Positions 52,335-60,966 of a DNA stretch of 64,000 nucleotides are shown here, in pieces. The stretch comes from CAXSEF01 sp964236585 (GTDB taxonomy: Bacteria > Pseudomonadota > Alphaproteobacteria > Acetobacterales > Acetobacteraceae): positions 1 through 64,000 of the forward strand of contig CAXSFE010000001.1 in NCBI GenBank assembly GCA_964236585.1, written 5' to 3'. The notes beneath the pieces are model-generated. The model was not told the DNA's origin. It saw nothing but the letters and a program-made list of their open reading frames with translations, and did no database searches. Position 1 is the first letter of the stretch, and every line of letters starts with the position of its first letter. The translations under genes were made by a program, and so were the position numbers.

Positions 52335-52844
52335 ATGGACGTGTGTGGACGGGTGATGGCGTGCCTGGCGACCCTGCTGCTGGGGGTCGCGACCTCGGGG
52401 GTGGCCCGGGCTGACACCGCGGTCACGGACCTCTCGCCCGCCTCGTACTGCACGAAGGTCGACACGGACGACAGCAGCCATCAGCTGCCGCACGACATGG
52501 TGGACACCGCCGAGCAGGCGTTCGGGCTCAAGCTGCCGGTGGAGCAGGGCGAGCGCGCGGTGATCTGGCGCTGCGACGGCGGCCAGGTGCTGGGCTGCTT
52601 CTTCGGCGCCAACGTGCCGTGCGGCCAGATGGACCAGCGCACCGAGCTGCCCAGCGTCACCGAGTGGTGCGAGGACCACCCGGGCGCGGGCGTGCCGCAG
52701 GAGGTGACGGGGCACGACACGCTGTGGCGCTGGAGCTGCGACGGCGCGAAGGCGGTGCGGGGCAGCGCCGCCTGGACGCTGGACCGGCGCGGCTTCGTCC
52801 AGGGCCTGTGGCGCCCGCTGGGCCCGCCGACCGCCACGCCGTAG
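52335..52844 (+). CDS. Exported Cys-rich hypothetical protein
   Basis: 169 residues. A signal peptide (VMACLATLLLGVATSGVARA) is followed by a domain with six cysteines in the mature part: ASYCTKVDT, WRCDGGQ, LGCFFGANVPCGQ, EWCEDHP and WSCDGAK. The even number and the export signal suggest three disulfides in the periplasm. No family was recognised. Tryptophan is also frequent. It is followed within a few bases by a repeat fragment and is convergent with the phosphatase gene. Confidence 0.65.
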   Translation: MDVCGRVMACLATLLLGVATSGVARADTAVTDLSPASYCTKVDTDDSSHQLPHDMVDTAEQAFGLKLPVEQGERAVIWRCDGGQVLGCFFGANVPCGQMDQRTELPSVTEWCEDHPGAGVPQEVTGHDTLWRWSCDGAKAVRGSAAWTLDRRGFVQGLWRPLGPPTATP

Positions 52845-52874
52845 CGCAAGGCCGGGGCTCTGCCCTGCCTGTCG

Positions 52875-53441
52875 CTAGGCGTGCAGCCAGTCGATCTCCG
52901 CCGGCGCCGGCCCGGTCGGGTCGCAGCGCACCCACTCGCCGTTCTGCATCTGCTCGCCGGTCAGCGCGAGGATGAAGCCCCAGTGGCTGACCACCAGCGT
53001 CTCGCGCCATGCTGGGTCGGCCGCCATCGCCGCGCGGAACCGCGCCGCGCGGGCGAGGATCTCCGCCTCGGTCTCGATCCCCTGGGGCCACCACACCTCG
53101 TCGAGCGCCGCGAAGTCGTGGTGCGGCCACGCCTCGGCCAGCCGGGCGCGCGGCGTGCCGACGTCGCAGGCAAAGGCGCAGCGCTCGCGCACCACGACGT
53201 CGATCAGCACCGGCACGCCAAGGCGCCCTGCGGCGATCGCCGCGGTCTGCAGCGCGCGGGTGTAGGGCGAGGCGACGATGCGGCGTATGCCCTGGCCCGC
53301 GAGCTGCTCCGCCGCGGTGGCGATCTGCGCGCGGCCGAGGTCGGTGAGGTGGGGGTCGGTGATGCCGGGGTCGCGCTTGGTCGCGCTGAACACGACGTTG
53401 AACTCGCTCTGGCCGTGTCGGAGGAGGATCATGCGCCGCAT
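52875..53441 (-). CDS. Histidine phosphatase family protein
   Basis: 188 residues. The phosphohistidine motif is LLRHGQSEFN (residues 6-15) and the second catalytic segment is SPYTRALQTAAIAA. The later His is in LVVSHWGFILALTG. This is the SixA/GpmB/CobC superfamily fold. The substrate cannot be assigned. ATG 53441 or the internal ATG 53432 are both possible starts. A full repeat lies upstream. Confidence 0.85.
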   Translation of the reverse strand: MRRMILLRHGQSEFNVVFSATKRDPGITDPHLTDLGRAQIATAAEQLAGQGIRRIVASPYTRALQTAAIAAGRLGVPVLIDVVVRERCAFACDVGTPRARLAEAWPHHDFAALDEVWWPQGIETEAEILARAARFRAAMAADPAWRETLVVSHWGFILALTGEQMQNGEWVRCDPTGPAPAEIDWLHA

Positions 53442-53467
53442 CTAGGGGGCGCGGGCGAGGTCGGCAA

Positions 53468-53586
53468 GCAAGGTTGAGGCTCTGCCTCAAACTCCGCCAA
53501 AGGCAAGCCTTTGGAATCCAATTCTTAAGGAGAGGGTTTCCAAAGGGCTCCGCCCTTTGGCGGGTCTGGGCAGAGCCCGGCCTTGC
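53468..53586. repeat. Bipartite hairpin element, copy 25 (119 bp)
   Basis: Left hairpins TTGAGGC/GCCTCAA and CCAAAGGC/GCCTTTGG. CTTAAG at 53524-53529 is on the exact centre. Right hairpins CCAAAGGGC/GCCCTTTGG and CCGGGC/GCCCGG, ending CCTTGC. It lies in a divergent gap. Confidence 0.92.
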
Positions 53587-53624
53587 TTGCTAACTTGCCT
53601 GTCTCCCGGCCCGAGGCACCCCCG

Positions 53625-54839
53625 ATGCGCGAGGTCGCGATTTTCCGCAACAACCTGTTCCGCATCTCCGAGCCGTTCGTCACCCAGCAGGCCGAGCGCT
53701 CCCGCCGCTACCGGCCGGTCTACCTCGGCCGCCTGCGCTTCGGGCCGCCGCCGCCTGGATCCGCGTCGTTCGCACTCGCCGACTCCGGCCGGTGGCGCTC
53801 GCTCCCGCAGGTCGCCTGGCAGACCCTGTCGCGCTCGCCCGCGCCGCTGCAGCGCCTGCTGGCCGGGCACAGCCCCGCGCTGGTCCACGCCCACTTCGGT
53901 ATCGATGGCGTCTACGCGCTGCCGCTCGCGCAGCGCCTGGGCGTGCCGCTGGTCACGACGTTCCACGGCTTCGACGCGACCCTGTCCACCGCGGCCCTGC
54001 TGTGCTCGCCGGCCTGGGCGAACTACCCGCTGCACCGGCGTCGCCTGGCCCGGGAGGGCGCGCTGTTCCTGTGCGTCTCGTCGTTCATCCGCGACCAGGT
54101 GCTGGCGCAGGGCTTTCCGCCGGCGCGCACCCACGTCCACTACACCGGCGTGGACTGCACGGTGACCCGGCCGCGCGACCCGGGGGAGGAGACGCCGACG
54201 GTGCTGCACGTCGCGCGGCTGGTGGAGATGAAGGGCACCGCCACGCTGCTGCACGCCTTTGCCGGGCTGGCGCCGCGCCACCCCGGCGTGTCGCTGGTGG
54301 TGATCGGCGACGGCCCGCTGCGACGCCGGCTGGAGCGGCTGGCCGCGGCGCTGGGGGTGGCGGAGCGGGTGCGGTTCCTGGGCGCCCTGCCGCACGCCGA
54401 GGTGATGCGCTGGATGCGGCGGGCGGCGATGCTGGTGCTGCCCAGCGTGCGCACCGCCACCGGCCGGGTCGAGGGGCTGGGCATGGTGCTGCTGGAGGCG
54501 GCGGCGACCGGGGTGCCGGTGGTCGGCTCGCGCGTCGGCGGCATCCCGGAGGGCCTGGTCGAGGGCGAGACCGGGCTCCTGGCGCCGCCGCGCGACGCCG
54601 TGGCGCTGGGTGCGCGCATGGGCGAGCTGCTCGACGATCCGGAACTGCGTTGGCGCATGGGGGCTGCGGCGCGGCGCTTCGTGGAGCGGCGCTTCGACCT
54701 TGGCCGGCAGACGGAGACGCTGGACCGCTTCTACGACTCGGTGCTGGCGCCTGGGGCCAAGGGAAGGCAAGGCCAGGGCTCTGCCCTGGACCCGCCAGGG
54801 GCAGCGCCCCTGGACCGGCATTCGGAAAAGGAAGCCTAA
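53625..54839 (+). CDS. Glycosyltransferase family 4 (GT-B), C-terminus extended by a repeat
   Basis: 404 residues from ATG 53625. GT-B features: VHAHFGIDGVYALPLAQRLG (N-lobe), VTTFHGFDATLS, VLHVARLVEMKGTATLLHAF, LVVIGDGPLRRRLE and the donor-binding segment GMVLLEAAATGVPVVGSRVG. GT4 enzymes transfer sugars from nucleotide donors with retention, often for exopolysaccharide or LPS. Acceptor and sugar are unknown. The last ~25 residues (from GRQGQGSALDPPGAA to the TAA) are encoded by the left half of a dispersed hairpin repeat, so the original stop was lost. Confidence 0.88.
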   Translation: MREVAIFRNNLFRISEPFVTQQAERSRRYRPVYLGRLRFGPPPPGSASFALADSGRWRSLPQVAWQTLSRSPAPLQRLLAGHSPALVHAHFGIDGVYALPLAQRLGVPLVTTFHGFDATLSTAALLCSPAWANYPLHRRRLAREGALFLCVSSFIRDQVLAQGFPPARTHVHYTGVDCTVTRPRDPGEETPTVLHVARLVEMKGTATLLHAFAGLAPRHPGVSLVVIGDGPLRRRLERLAAALGVAERVRFLGALPHAEVMRWMRRAAMLVLPSVRTATGRVEGLGMVLLEAAATGVPVVGSRVGGIPEGLVEGETGLLAPPRDAVALGARMGELLDDPELRWRMGAAARRFVERRFDLGRQTETLDRFYDSVLAPGAKGRQGQGSALDPPGAAPLDRHSEKEA

Positions 54840-54896
54840 GTCGAGGTTTCCAAAGGCTTGCCTTTGGCGGAGTTTGAGGCAGAGCCTCAACCTTGC
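54767..54896. repeat. Bipartite hairpin element, copy 26, overlapping a glycosyltransferase 3' end
   Basis: Left hairpins CCAGGGC/GCCCTGG and CCAGGGGC/GCCCCTGG lie inside the reading frame of the GT4 gene. The centre GCCTAAGTC supplies its TAA. Right hairpins CCAAAGGC/GCCTTTGG and TTGAGGC/GCCTCAA end in CCTTGCTTCC, 15 bp before the next ribosome site. Confidence 0.92.
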
Positions 54897-54916
54897 TTCC
54901 TGACGGAGGAGCCTCG

Positions 54917-55909
54917 ATGCCCGAGGACACCGCGCTGCTGCCCGGCCGCCTGCTGCGCCACGCCGGGCCGCCCGAGCCGGTCGAGGGCTTCGCCGGCGTG
55001 CAGGTCGACGATCCCTGCCTGGCCGAGGTGCTTTCCCCCGACGCGAGGCTGCTCTGCCTGTACGAGGGTACCGTGCACGGCGAGGGCCCCGTCTGGAACC
55101 GGGCCGGCGACCGCCTCGTCTGGTCCGACGTGGCCAACCGCCGCCTGCTCGGCTGGCACCCGGACGGGCACGTGGCGGTGCTGGTCGACGGCACGTACTT
55201 CATGAACGGCAACGCGCTCGACGCCGAGGGTCGCCTGGTGCACTGCGAGCACGGCCGCCGCTGCATCAGCCGCTCGCCCGCCGGCCCGCTCAGCGACGCG
55301 AACGGCGGCGCAGATCCGATCGTCACCCACTACGGGGGCCGGCGCCTCAACTCGCCCAACGACGTTGCCGTGGCAGCGGACGGCGCGATCTGGTTCACCG
55401 ACCCGACCTTCGGCCTGCTGATGCCGAGCCAGGGCAGCCTCGCCGAGCCGGAGCTGGACCACCGCAGCGTCTACCGCCTCGACCCGTGCGACGGCTCGCT
55501 GCGCCGCATGGCCGACTTCGAGCAGCCCAACGGGCTGGCGTTCTCGCCCGACGGCGGCACGCTGTACGTCTCCGACACCGGGCGCTCGCTCGGCGAGATC
55601 CCTGGCCCGCAGACCGGCACCACCCACGAGATCGTCGCCTTCGACGTGGCCGGGGACGGCACTCTCTCCGGCCGGCGCTTCTTCTGGCATGCCGACCACG
55701 GGGTGCCGGACGGCTTCGCGGTGGACACGCGCGGCTGGGTGTGGACCACGGCGGAGGACGGCGTCCACGTGCTTGCCCCCGATCGCACCCGGCTCGGCTT
55801 CATCGCGACGCCGCAGACCAGCTCGAACTGCTGCTTCGGCGGGCCTGGCATGCGGCGGCTGTTCATCGCTGCGACTGGGCTGCTGCTCGCGATCGACCTG
55901 AACGGGTGA
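54917..55909 (+). CDS. SMP-30/gluconolactonase family lactonase
   Basis: 330 residues. The six-bladed propeller pattern is present: GEGPVWNRAGDRLVWSDVAN (metal Glu near residue 58), RRLNSPNDVAVAADGAIWFT (substrate Asn/Asp region), EQPNGLAFSPDGGTLYVSDT, and DGFAVDTRGWVWTT near the end. SMP-30-type enzymes hydrolyse sugar lactones such as gluconolactone with one divalent metal. No signal peptide. ATG 54917 has CGGAGGAG upstream. No sugar dehydrogenase lies beside it. Confidence 0.9.
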   Translation: MPEDTALLPGRLLRHAGPPEPVEGFAGVQVDDPCLAEVLSPDARLLCLYEGTVHGEGPVWNRAGDRLVWSDVANRRLLGWHPDGHVAVLVDGTYFMNGNALDAEGRLVHCEHGRRCISRSPAGPLSDANGGADPIVTHYGGRRLNSPNDVAVAADGAIWFTDPTFGLLMPSQGSLAEPELDHRSVYRLDPCDGSLRRMADFEQPNGLAFSPDGGTLYVSDTGRSLGEIPGPQTGTTHEIVAFDVAGDGTLSGRRFFWHADHGVPDGFAVDTRGWVWTTAEDGVHVLAPDRTRLGFIATPQTSSNCCFGGPGMRRLFIAATGLLLAIDLNG

Positions 55910-55944
55910 GAGGCGATAAGGGAGACCTCGCTCTCCCTCCGCCT

Positions 55945-56093
55945 GCCATTCCGACAGCCCAAGCAGGCTGTCAGAACCTCTGGCAGGCTGCGCCCAGACC
56001 CGCAAAGGGCCCCTCCTTCAGACGTTGGAGGCTCTTTGGTTCCTCGATCCGGGCCGGGAAGCCAGGGTGAAGCCTCGACCCAGACCTGCCTTC
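55945..56093. repeat. Decayed hairpin element with inserted-hairpin remnant
   Basis: TTCCGACAGCC..GGCTGTCAGAA resembles the inserted hairpin of copy 17 (TTCCGACGGCC). It is followed by GCGCCCAGACCCGCAAAGGGCCC and a degenerate CCTCGACCCAGACCTGCC end. It fills much of the gap before the DHA2 transporter gene. Confidence 0.5.
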
Positions 56094-56133
56094 GCCTGAT
56101 GGCGCCGCTGGGAGCACGGGGCTACGAGGGGGC

Positions 56134-57516
56134 ATGGCCGACACCTCCCCGCCCTTCCTCATCCCCGCCGCTGCCGTCGACGGCCTGTACGGCGTTGCGC
56201 GGTGGCGGGCGATGTTCGTGGTCTCGCTGTCGGTGCTGCTGTCGGTGCTCGACTACGCGGTGGCCAACGTCGCGCTGCCGACGATCGCGGCGGACATCCA
56301 CACCTCGGCGTCCTCCTCGATCTGGGTGATCAACGCCTACCAGCTCGCCAGCGTGATCTCGCTGCTGCCGCTCGCGGCGCTCGGCGAGCGCTGGGGCTAC
56401 GCGCGCATGAGCCAGATCGGCCTGGTGCTGTTCGTGGTCGCCTCCGTGCTGTGCGCGCTCAGCACCACCCTGCCCGAGCTGGCCCTGGCGCGCGCGCTGC
56501 AGGGCTTCGGCGGCGCCTGCATCATGAGCGTCAACGCGGCGCTGGTGCGCTTCATCTACCCGGCGCGCGAGCTGGGGCGCGGCATCGCGTTCAACGGCCT
56601 GGTCGTCGCGATGGGCGTGGCGCTGGGCCCGACCGTCGCCTCCGCCGTGCTCTCCGTGGCCGGCTGGCAGTGGCTGTTCTGGGTGAACCTGCCGCTGGGC
56701 GGCGTCGCCTTTGTCTTCGCGGCCACCTCGCTGCCGCGCACCCCGCGCGCAGGGGGCACGCTGGACTGGGCCAGCGTCGTGCTGAACGCCGCCGCGTTCG
56801 GCGCGCTGATCGTCGGCGGCGACAGCCTCGCGCACCGCGACGGCGTGGCGTTCGGGGCCTCCCTGCTGCTGGCCGGTGCCGCCTGCCTCGTCGTCCTGGT
56901 GCGACGCCAGCTCGGGCGCAGCAATCCGCTGCTGCCGGTCGACCTGCTGCGCCTCGCGGGCTTCCGGGTGGCGTTCGGCGTCGGCTTTCTGGGATTTGTC
57001 GCCTCGAACTTCTTCATCATCTCGATGCCGTTCAACCTCGAGGCCGTGCTCGGGCGCACCGCGGTGCAGACCGGGCTGCTGATCACGCCGTGGCCGCTCG
57101 CCATCGTCGCGGTGGCGCCGTTCGTCGGCCGGCTCGCCGACCGGGTGCCGGCCGCCGTGCTGTCCTCGCTGGGCCTGTGCGTCACCGGGCTCGGCTTCCT
57201 GGCGCTGCGCCTGATGCCGCCCGCCCCCACCGACCTGGACATCGTCTGGCGCATTGCGCTGGCCGGCGCCGGCTTCGGCCTGTTCCAGCCGCCGAACAAC
57301 CGCGCGATGCTGGTGACCGCGCCGGCCTCGCGGGTGGGCAGCGCGTCGGGGATGATCTCGGTGGCGCGCCTGCTCGGGCAGACCGTGGGCGCCATGCTCG
57401 TGGCCCTGACGTTCGGGTTCGTGCAGCAGGGCGCGACCCTGGTGTGCCTCGTGCTCGCCTCGGCCACCGCGTTCGCGGCGGCAGGGCTCAGCGCCACGCG
57501 GCTGCGGCGGGACTGA
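56134..57516 (+). CDS. MFS transporter, DHA2 (14-helix) type
   Basis: 460 residues with about fourteen hydrophobic segments. Family features: VLDYAVANVALPTIAADIHT (the DHA2 motif D1, L-D-x-T/A-V-x-N-V-A-L-P), NAYQLASVISLLPLAALGER, and motif C in helix 5 (MGVALGPTVASAVL). It resembles SmvA/MdtD-like drug or quaternary-compound exporters. The substrate is unknown and no TetR-type regulator is adjacent. ATG 56134 follows ACGAGGGGGC. Confidence 0.87.
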   Translation: MADTSPPFLIPAAAVDGLYGVARWRAMFVVSLSVLLSVLDYAVANVALPTIAADIHTSASSSIWVINAYQLASVISLLPLAALGERWGYARMSQIGLVLFVVASVLCALSTTLPELALARALQGFGGACIMSVNAALVRFIYPARELGRGIAFNGLVVAMGVALGPTVASAVLSVAGWQWLFWVNLPLGGVAFVFAATSLPRTPRAGGTLDWASVVLNAAAFGALIVGGDSLAHRDGVAFGASLLLAGAACLVVLVRRQLGRSNPLLPVDLLRLAGFRVAFGVGFLGFVASNFFIISMPFNLEAVLGRTAVQTGLLITPWPLAIVAVAPFVGRLADRVPAAVLSSLGLCVTGLGFLALRLMPPAPTDLDIVWRIALAGAGFGLFQPPNNRAMLVTAPASRVGSASGMISVARLLGQTVGAMLVALTFGFVQQGATLVCLVLASATAFAAAGLSATRLRRD

Positions 57517-57544
57517 GCGGCAGCCCTGCTGCGTGAGCGACGGT

Positions 57545-57675
57545 GCAAGGCTGGGTCTCACCCTTGGGCATGAGCCTCAAACCTTGGTGAGGGCTTGTCT
57601 CTGGAGACCACTTCTTTGGAGAGGGTTTTCGAAGGCGCAGGACCCTTGGCGGGTGTGGGCAGAGCCCGGCCTTGC
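57545..57675. repeat. Bipartite hairpin element, copy 27 (decayed)
   Basis: Termini GCAAGG and CCTTGC and the right outer hairpin (GGGC/GCCC) remain. The other hairpins are largely lost to substitutions (CTGGGTCTCACCCTTGGGC...). Confidence 0.65.
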
Positions 57676-57853
57676 TCGCCTGTCAGCAGTGGCGGCCGCT
57701 GGTGTGGCTCCTGGTAGTCCCGGCCACGGCTGCTCCCTGGCTCCGCGTGCAGGATGGCCAGATTGGACGGCCGACCGTCCCGGCTCAAGACGGGCAGGAA
57801 CCTACGGAAGCGCCGGGCGCTCGACGGCAATGCAGTTTCCAGGACATGACGTT
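57676..57853. other. Leader region of the Gly-rich exported protein
   Basis: About 178 bp between the repeat and the GTG start. It holds no gene. It must contain the promoter of the downstream gene, but no clear -35/-10 pair is visible. Confidence 0.35.
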
Positions 57854-58177
57854 GTGAAACGTGGCTTGCGGCTTGCTGCGGCGCTTGCCGTGGTCGTGGC
57901 CGTCAATTCGGCTTCCTGGGCAAGCCCGATGGCAGCGCCCGCAATCGAGACCGTGGGCTTCGGCGGCGGATACGGCGGTGGTGGCGGGTTCCATGGTGGC
58001 GGCGGGTTCCATGGCGGCGGGTTGGGCCACCAGGGCTTTCGTGGGGACGGGTTCCGCGGTGGCTACGGCGGTCGCGGCTTCTACCATCGCGGCTACGGTT
58101 ACGGGCCTGGCTACGGCGGCTACGGCTTCCGTCGTCGCCAGGCTTGGTGCTTCTACCACCCGGGTGCCTGCTACTAG
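57854..58177 (+). CDS. Exported Gly/Tyr/His-rich small protein
   Basis: About 107 residues from GTG 57854, chosen because it gives a classic signal peptide (VKRGLRLAAALAVVVAVNSA, cleaved after SWA). An in-frame ATG at 57830 adds eight residues with no benefit. The mature part is very rich in Gly, Tyr, Phe and His (GGGYGGGGGFHGGGGFHGGG, GYGYGPGYGGYGF) and ends AWCFYHPGACY with two cysteines. Such GY-rich exported proteins occur in many alphaproteobacteria without a known role. Confidence 0.65.
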   Translation: MKRGLRLAAALAVVVAVNSASWASPMAAPAIETVGFGGGYGGGGGFHGGGGFHGGGLGHQGFRGDGFRGGYGGRGFYHRGYGYGPGYGGYGFRRRQAWCFYHPGACY

Positions 58178-58562
58178 GAGCAGGGCGGACTTGTCTGGCC
58201 TGCAATCGTCGGCACCAGGGCGTGGGAGCCGGGGGACGCCTTGGAGTGGCGACCATTGACTTCGATCCAAGGCAGGCTGCCCGTCCACCCGGGCGTGGCC
58301 ATCAATGTCTTCGCTGGCCCACACGTCCTGCGTCGCAGGACAAATCCTGTCACGCCGCACAGGACAACCTTCTCATGATCCCGCCTGGAAGTCTCGCCTT
58401 GCAGGACAGGGTCGTCTCGTTGGACGGGACGTCTGCGCGCCACGGTCTGTACAGGCCGGAGCCTGACACGAGACGTCCTCGCCAAGGACAGGAGTTGGAC
58501 CTTGCTGCACGGCGTCCGGCAGGGTGGATCGAGGACAAGGCCTTTCTTCGTGCGCGCCGCGA
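58178..58562. other. 385-bp gap without a supported gene
   Basis: Between the 3' ends of two convergent genes. The words CAGGACA and GGACAGG recur (near 58337, 58362, 58402 and 58490), with a small inverted repeat CAGGA-CAAA-TCCTG. No hairpin repeat copy and no gene was recognised. Its composition is less GC-rich than neighbouring coding DNA. Confidence 0.4.
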
Positions 58563-59351
58563 TCAGGCGAGAAGCTTGGTTCCCACAAGCAGGAGCACGG
58601 CGGAAAGGGCTGGTCGCAACAGCCGTTCCGGCACGTGCGTGGCGATCAGGCTGCCCACGACGATGCCGGGGATCGAGCCCACGATGAGCGAGCCGAACAG
58701 CGACCAGTTGACGGAGCCGATGAACCAGTGGCCCAGCCCCGCAGCCAGCGTGAGCGGTACGGCGTGGGCGAGATCGGAGCCGACGATGCGCGCGGTCGGC
58801 AGCTTCGGATACAGCAGCACCAGCGCCGTCACCCCGAGCGCGCCTGCGCCGACCGAGGAGATCGACACCAGCACACCCAGCACGAAGCCGGTGAGCACGG
58901 TCAGGCGCCGGGTGCGCGACGGCGACAGCGCGACGTCGCGCGAGACCGCCCAGGCCAGGATGCGCGCGTGGAACAGCAGGCTGATCGCGGTGAGCAGCAG
59001 GGCCAGGCCCAGCACCACCGAGATCAGCCGCGACACCGGCTCGCTCGGCGCGCCGAAATGCACCAGCGCCGCGAGGGTGATCACGGTGGCGGGCAGGCTG
59101 CCGGCGGCAAGCAGGCCGACGATGGGCCATCTCACGCCGCCCTTGAGGCCGTGCACCACGGTGCCGACGGACTTGGTGCAGGCGGCGTAGAGCAGGTCGG
59201 TGCCGACGGCGGTGGCCGGGTGGATGCCGAACAGGAGCACCAGCAGCGGCGTCATCAGGGAGCCGCCGCCCACGCCGGTGATGCCGACCAGGAGGCCGAC
59301 GAGAAAGCCGGACAGCGAGTACAGAGGGTTGATGTGATCAAACAACGTCAA
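58563..59351 (-). CDS. TauE/SafE (TSUP) family membrane transporter
   Basis: 262 residues with about eight helices in two repeats. The TSUP pattern starts FLVGLLVGITGVGGGSLMTP with LLLFGIHPATAVGTDLLYAA, and the second half has FVLGVLVSISSVGAGALGVT with LPTARIVGSDLAHAVPLTL. Such proteins export sulfite, sulfoacetate or similar anions. The start is a TTG at 59351 with GGAGA about 9 bases upstream. It lies downstream of the MotB-like gene on the same strand. Confidence 0.88.
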   Translation of the reverse strand: MTLFDHINPLYSLSGFLVGLLVGITGVGGGSLMTPLLVLLFGIHPATAVGTDLLYAACTKSVGTVVHGLKGGVRWPIVGLLAAGSLPATVITLAALVHFGAPSEPVSRLISVVLGLALLLTAISLLFHARILAWAVSRDVALSPSRTRRLTVLTGFVLGVLVSISSVGAGALGVTALVLLYPKLPTARIVGSDLAHAVPLTLAAGLGHWFIGSVNWSLFGSLIVGSIPGIVVGSLIATHVPERLLRPALSAVLLLVGTKLLA

Positions 59352-59389
59352 GGGATGGTCTCCGCAGAAGCGGTGAGTGAACCATTACC

Positions 59390-59456
59390 ACGTGGCTGTG
59401 TCCAATCCGCTGTGGATTTCCGATATCACAATCGCAAGCTGTGCAATTTTGCTGCC
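59390..59456 (-). promoter_or_regulatory. AT-rich upstream region of tauE/safE (possible promoter)
   Basis: A locally AT-rich strip between the MotB-like gene and TauE/SafE. On the minus strand it reads TTGCACAGCTTGCGATTGTG followed by ATATCGG, a weak -35/-10-like arrangement. The composition contrast is clear; the promoter reading is tentative. Confidence 0.3.
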
Positions 59457-60776
59457 TCAGCGATCTGTCAGTCTGAGCTCGATGCGCCGGTTGCGCGCGT
59501 AGGCGTCCGGGGTGCTGCCCGCCTGAAGCGGCTGGAAATCCGCGAAGCCGGTGGCGGCCAGGTGCCCGGCGGGGATGCCGCTGGCGATCAGCAGCCTGAC
59601 CACGGTGATGGCACGCTGGCTCGACAGCTCCCAGTTGCTGGCGAAGGCGCCGCCGGTGATCGGGTCGTGGTCGGCGTGGCCGTCGACGCGCAGCAGCCAG
59701 GCGATGTCGCCGGGGATCTCCGGGACGATCGCCTTCAGCGTCGCGGCAAGCGTGCGGACCTGCTCCTCGCCGGCGGGCGAGAGGGTGGCACTGCCGGCGG
59801 GGAACAGCACCTCGCTCTGGAACACGAAGCGGTCGCCGACGACCTGGATGCCGGGCCGGTCCGCGAGCACCGAGCGCAGGCGGCCGAAGAACTCGCTGCG
59901 GTAGCGCTGCAGCTCCTCGACCTTCGACGCGAGTGCCACGTTCAGCTTCTGACCGAGCGCCGCGATCTGGGCGTCCTTGTCGCGGCCCTGCGCGGCCTGC
60001 AGGTCGAGGGCTGCCGCGGTCTGCTGCATCTGGGCGCGAAGCTGCTCGAGCTGGTGGTTGAGCAGGGCGATCTGGGCGCGGGCGCCGTCGGAGTAGGCCT
60101 GCTCCTCGGTCAGCTGCGCCAGGGCGGCGGCGCGCTGCTGCTCGGCGGTGGTGGAGCGGGCGGCGGCGTCGGCGACCTGACGCTGCAGGTCGTCGCGCAG
60201 GGCGGCGAGCGCGGTGGTCTGTTCGCGCAGCCTGGCGAGGTCGGCCAGGCGCTGCTGCAGCGTGTCGCGGCCGGTGGCGACGGTGCGGTCGAGCTCGGTG
60301 CGGGCGTCGGCGAGCCGGGCCTGCGCGTCGGCGAGCTGTGCTGCGGCCGCCGTGGCCTGCTGCGCCAGCGTGGTGCCGCGGGCGGCCGCCGCGCCGAGGG
60401 CGGTCTGCAGCTGCGCGGTGCGGGCGGTGCCGGCGGCAGCCTCCGTCTCGGCATCGGCCAAGCTGGCGGTCAGCGAGGTCTGGGCGTTCTGTGCGGCGGC
60501 AAGGTCGCGCCCGAGGCTGGCGTTGCTGCTCTCCAGGTCGCGCGCGCGGCCGCGTTCGAGGGAGAGCATGTCGGACAGCTCGGCGACTTGGCGGCCCAGC
60601 TTGTCGAGCGCCCGGTCCTTGCCGGTGAGCGCCACGGACAGGAAGGCCTGGCCGAGCACGAACACCAGAAGCACGAAGATGATGACCATGAGCAGCGTGG
60701 ACAGCGCGTCCACGTAGCCGGGCCAGGCGTCGAGCCCGTTGTTGGCGCCGCCGCGACGGCGGTTGCTCAGGGACAC
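59457..60776 (-). CDS. MotB/OmpA-family protein with long coiled coil, non-flagellar
   Basis: 439 residues from GTG 60776; longer in-frame extensions are repeat sequence. One N-terminal helix begins GYVDALSTLLMVIIFVLLVF, with an Asp where MotB has its proton-binding Asp (YxDxxxxM). About 230 residues of coiled coil follow (ELSDMLSLERGRARDLESSN onwards). The C-terminus is an OmpA-like peptidoglycan-binding domain (VLFPAGSATLSPAGEEQVRT, LLRVDGHADHDPI, YARNRRIELRL). Upstream lies the MotA-like gene and before that an OmpA-like exported protein. No flagellar genes are in the window. Such pairs may form a stator-like ion channel for another envelope machine. Confidence 0.82.
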   Translation of the reverse strand: MSLSNRRRGGANNGLDAWPGYVDALSTLLMVIIFVLLVFVLGQAFLSVALTGKDRALDKLGRQVAELSDMLSLERGRARDLESSNASLGRDLAAAQNAQTSLTASLADAETEAAAGTARTAQLQTALGAAAARGTTLAQQATAAAAQLADAQARLADARTELDRTVATGRDTLQQRLADLARLREQTTALAALRDDLQRQVADAAARSTTAEQQRAAALAQLTEEQAYSDGARAQIALLNHQLEQLRAQMQQTAAALDLQAAQGRDKDAQIAALGQKLNVALASKVEELQRYRSEFFGRLRSVLADRPGIQVVGDRFVFQSEVLFPAGSATLSPAGEEQVRTLAATLKAIVPEIPGDIAWLLRVDGHADHDPITGGAFASNWELSSQRAITVVRLLIASGIPAGHLAATGFADFQPLQAGSTPDAYARNRRIELRLTDR

Positions 60777-60791
60777 CGGAGGCCGAAGGCA

Positions 60792-60963
60792 GCAAGGCCA
60801 GGGCTCTGCCCTGGACCCGCCAAAGGCCGGGCCTTTGGAAACCTGGTGTCGAGACAGAGGCAAAGCTCCCGGCGGTGTGCCGCCGTGGAGCTGCGCGGGT
60901 CGGGGGGCACTGTCCGCGTCGGCTTTTCGCTTCCGGGACATGGGGCGGGGCCCTGGCCCTGCC
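60792..60963. repeat. Bipartite hairpin element, copy 28, between the MotA- and MotB-like genes
   Basis: The left half is intact (GCAAGG, CCAGGGC/GCCCTGG, CCAAAGGC/GCCTTTGG, GGAAACC). About 100 bp later a decayed right end (GGGGCCCTGGCCCTGCC) abuts the MotA-like stop. Confidence 0.78.
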
Positions 60964-60966
60964 GTC

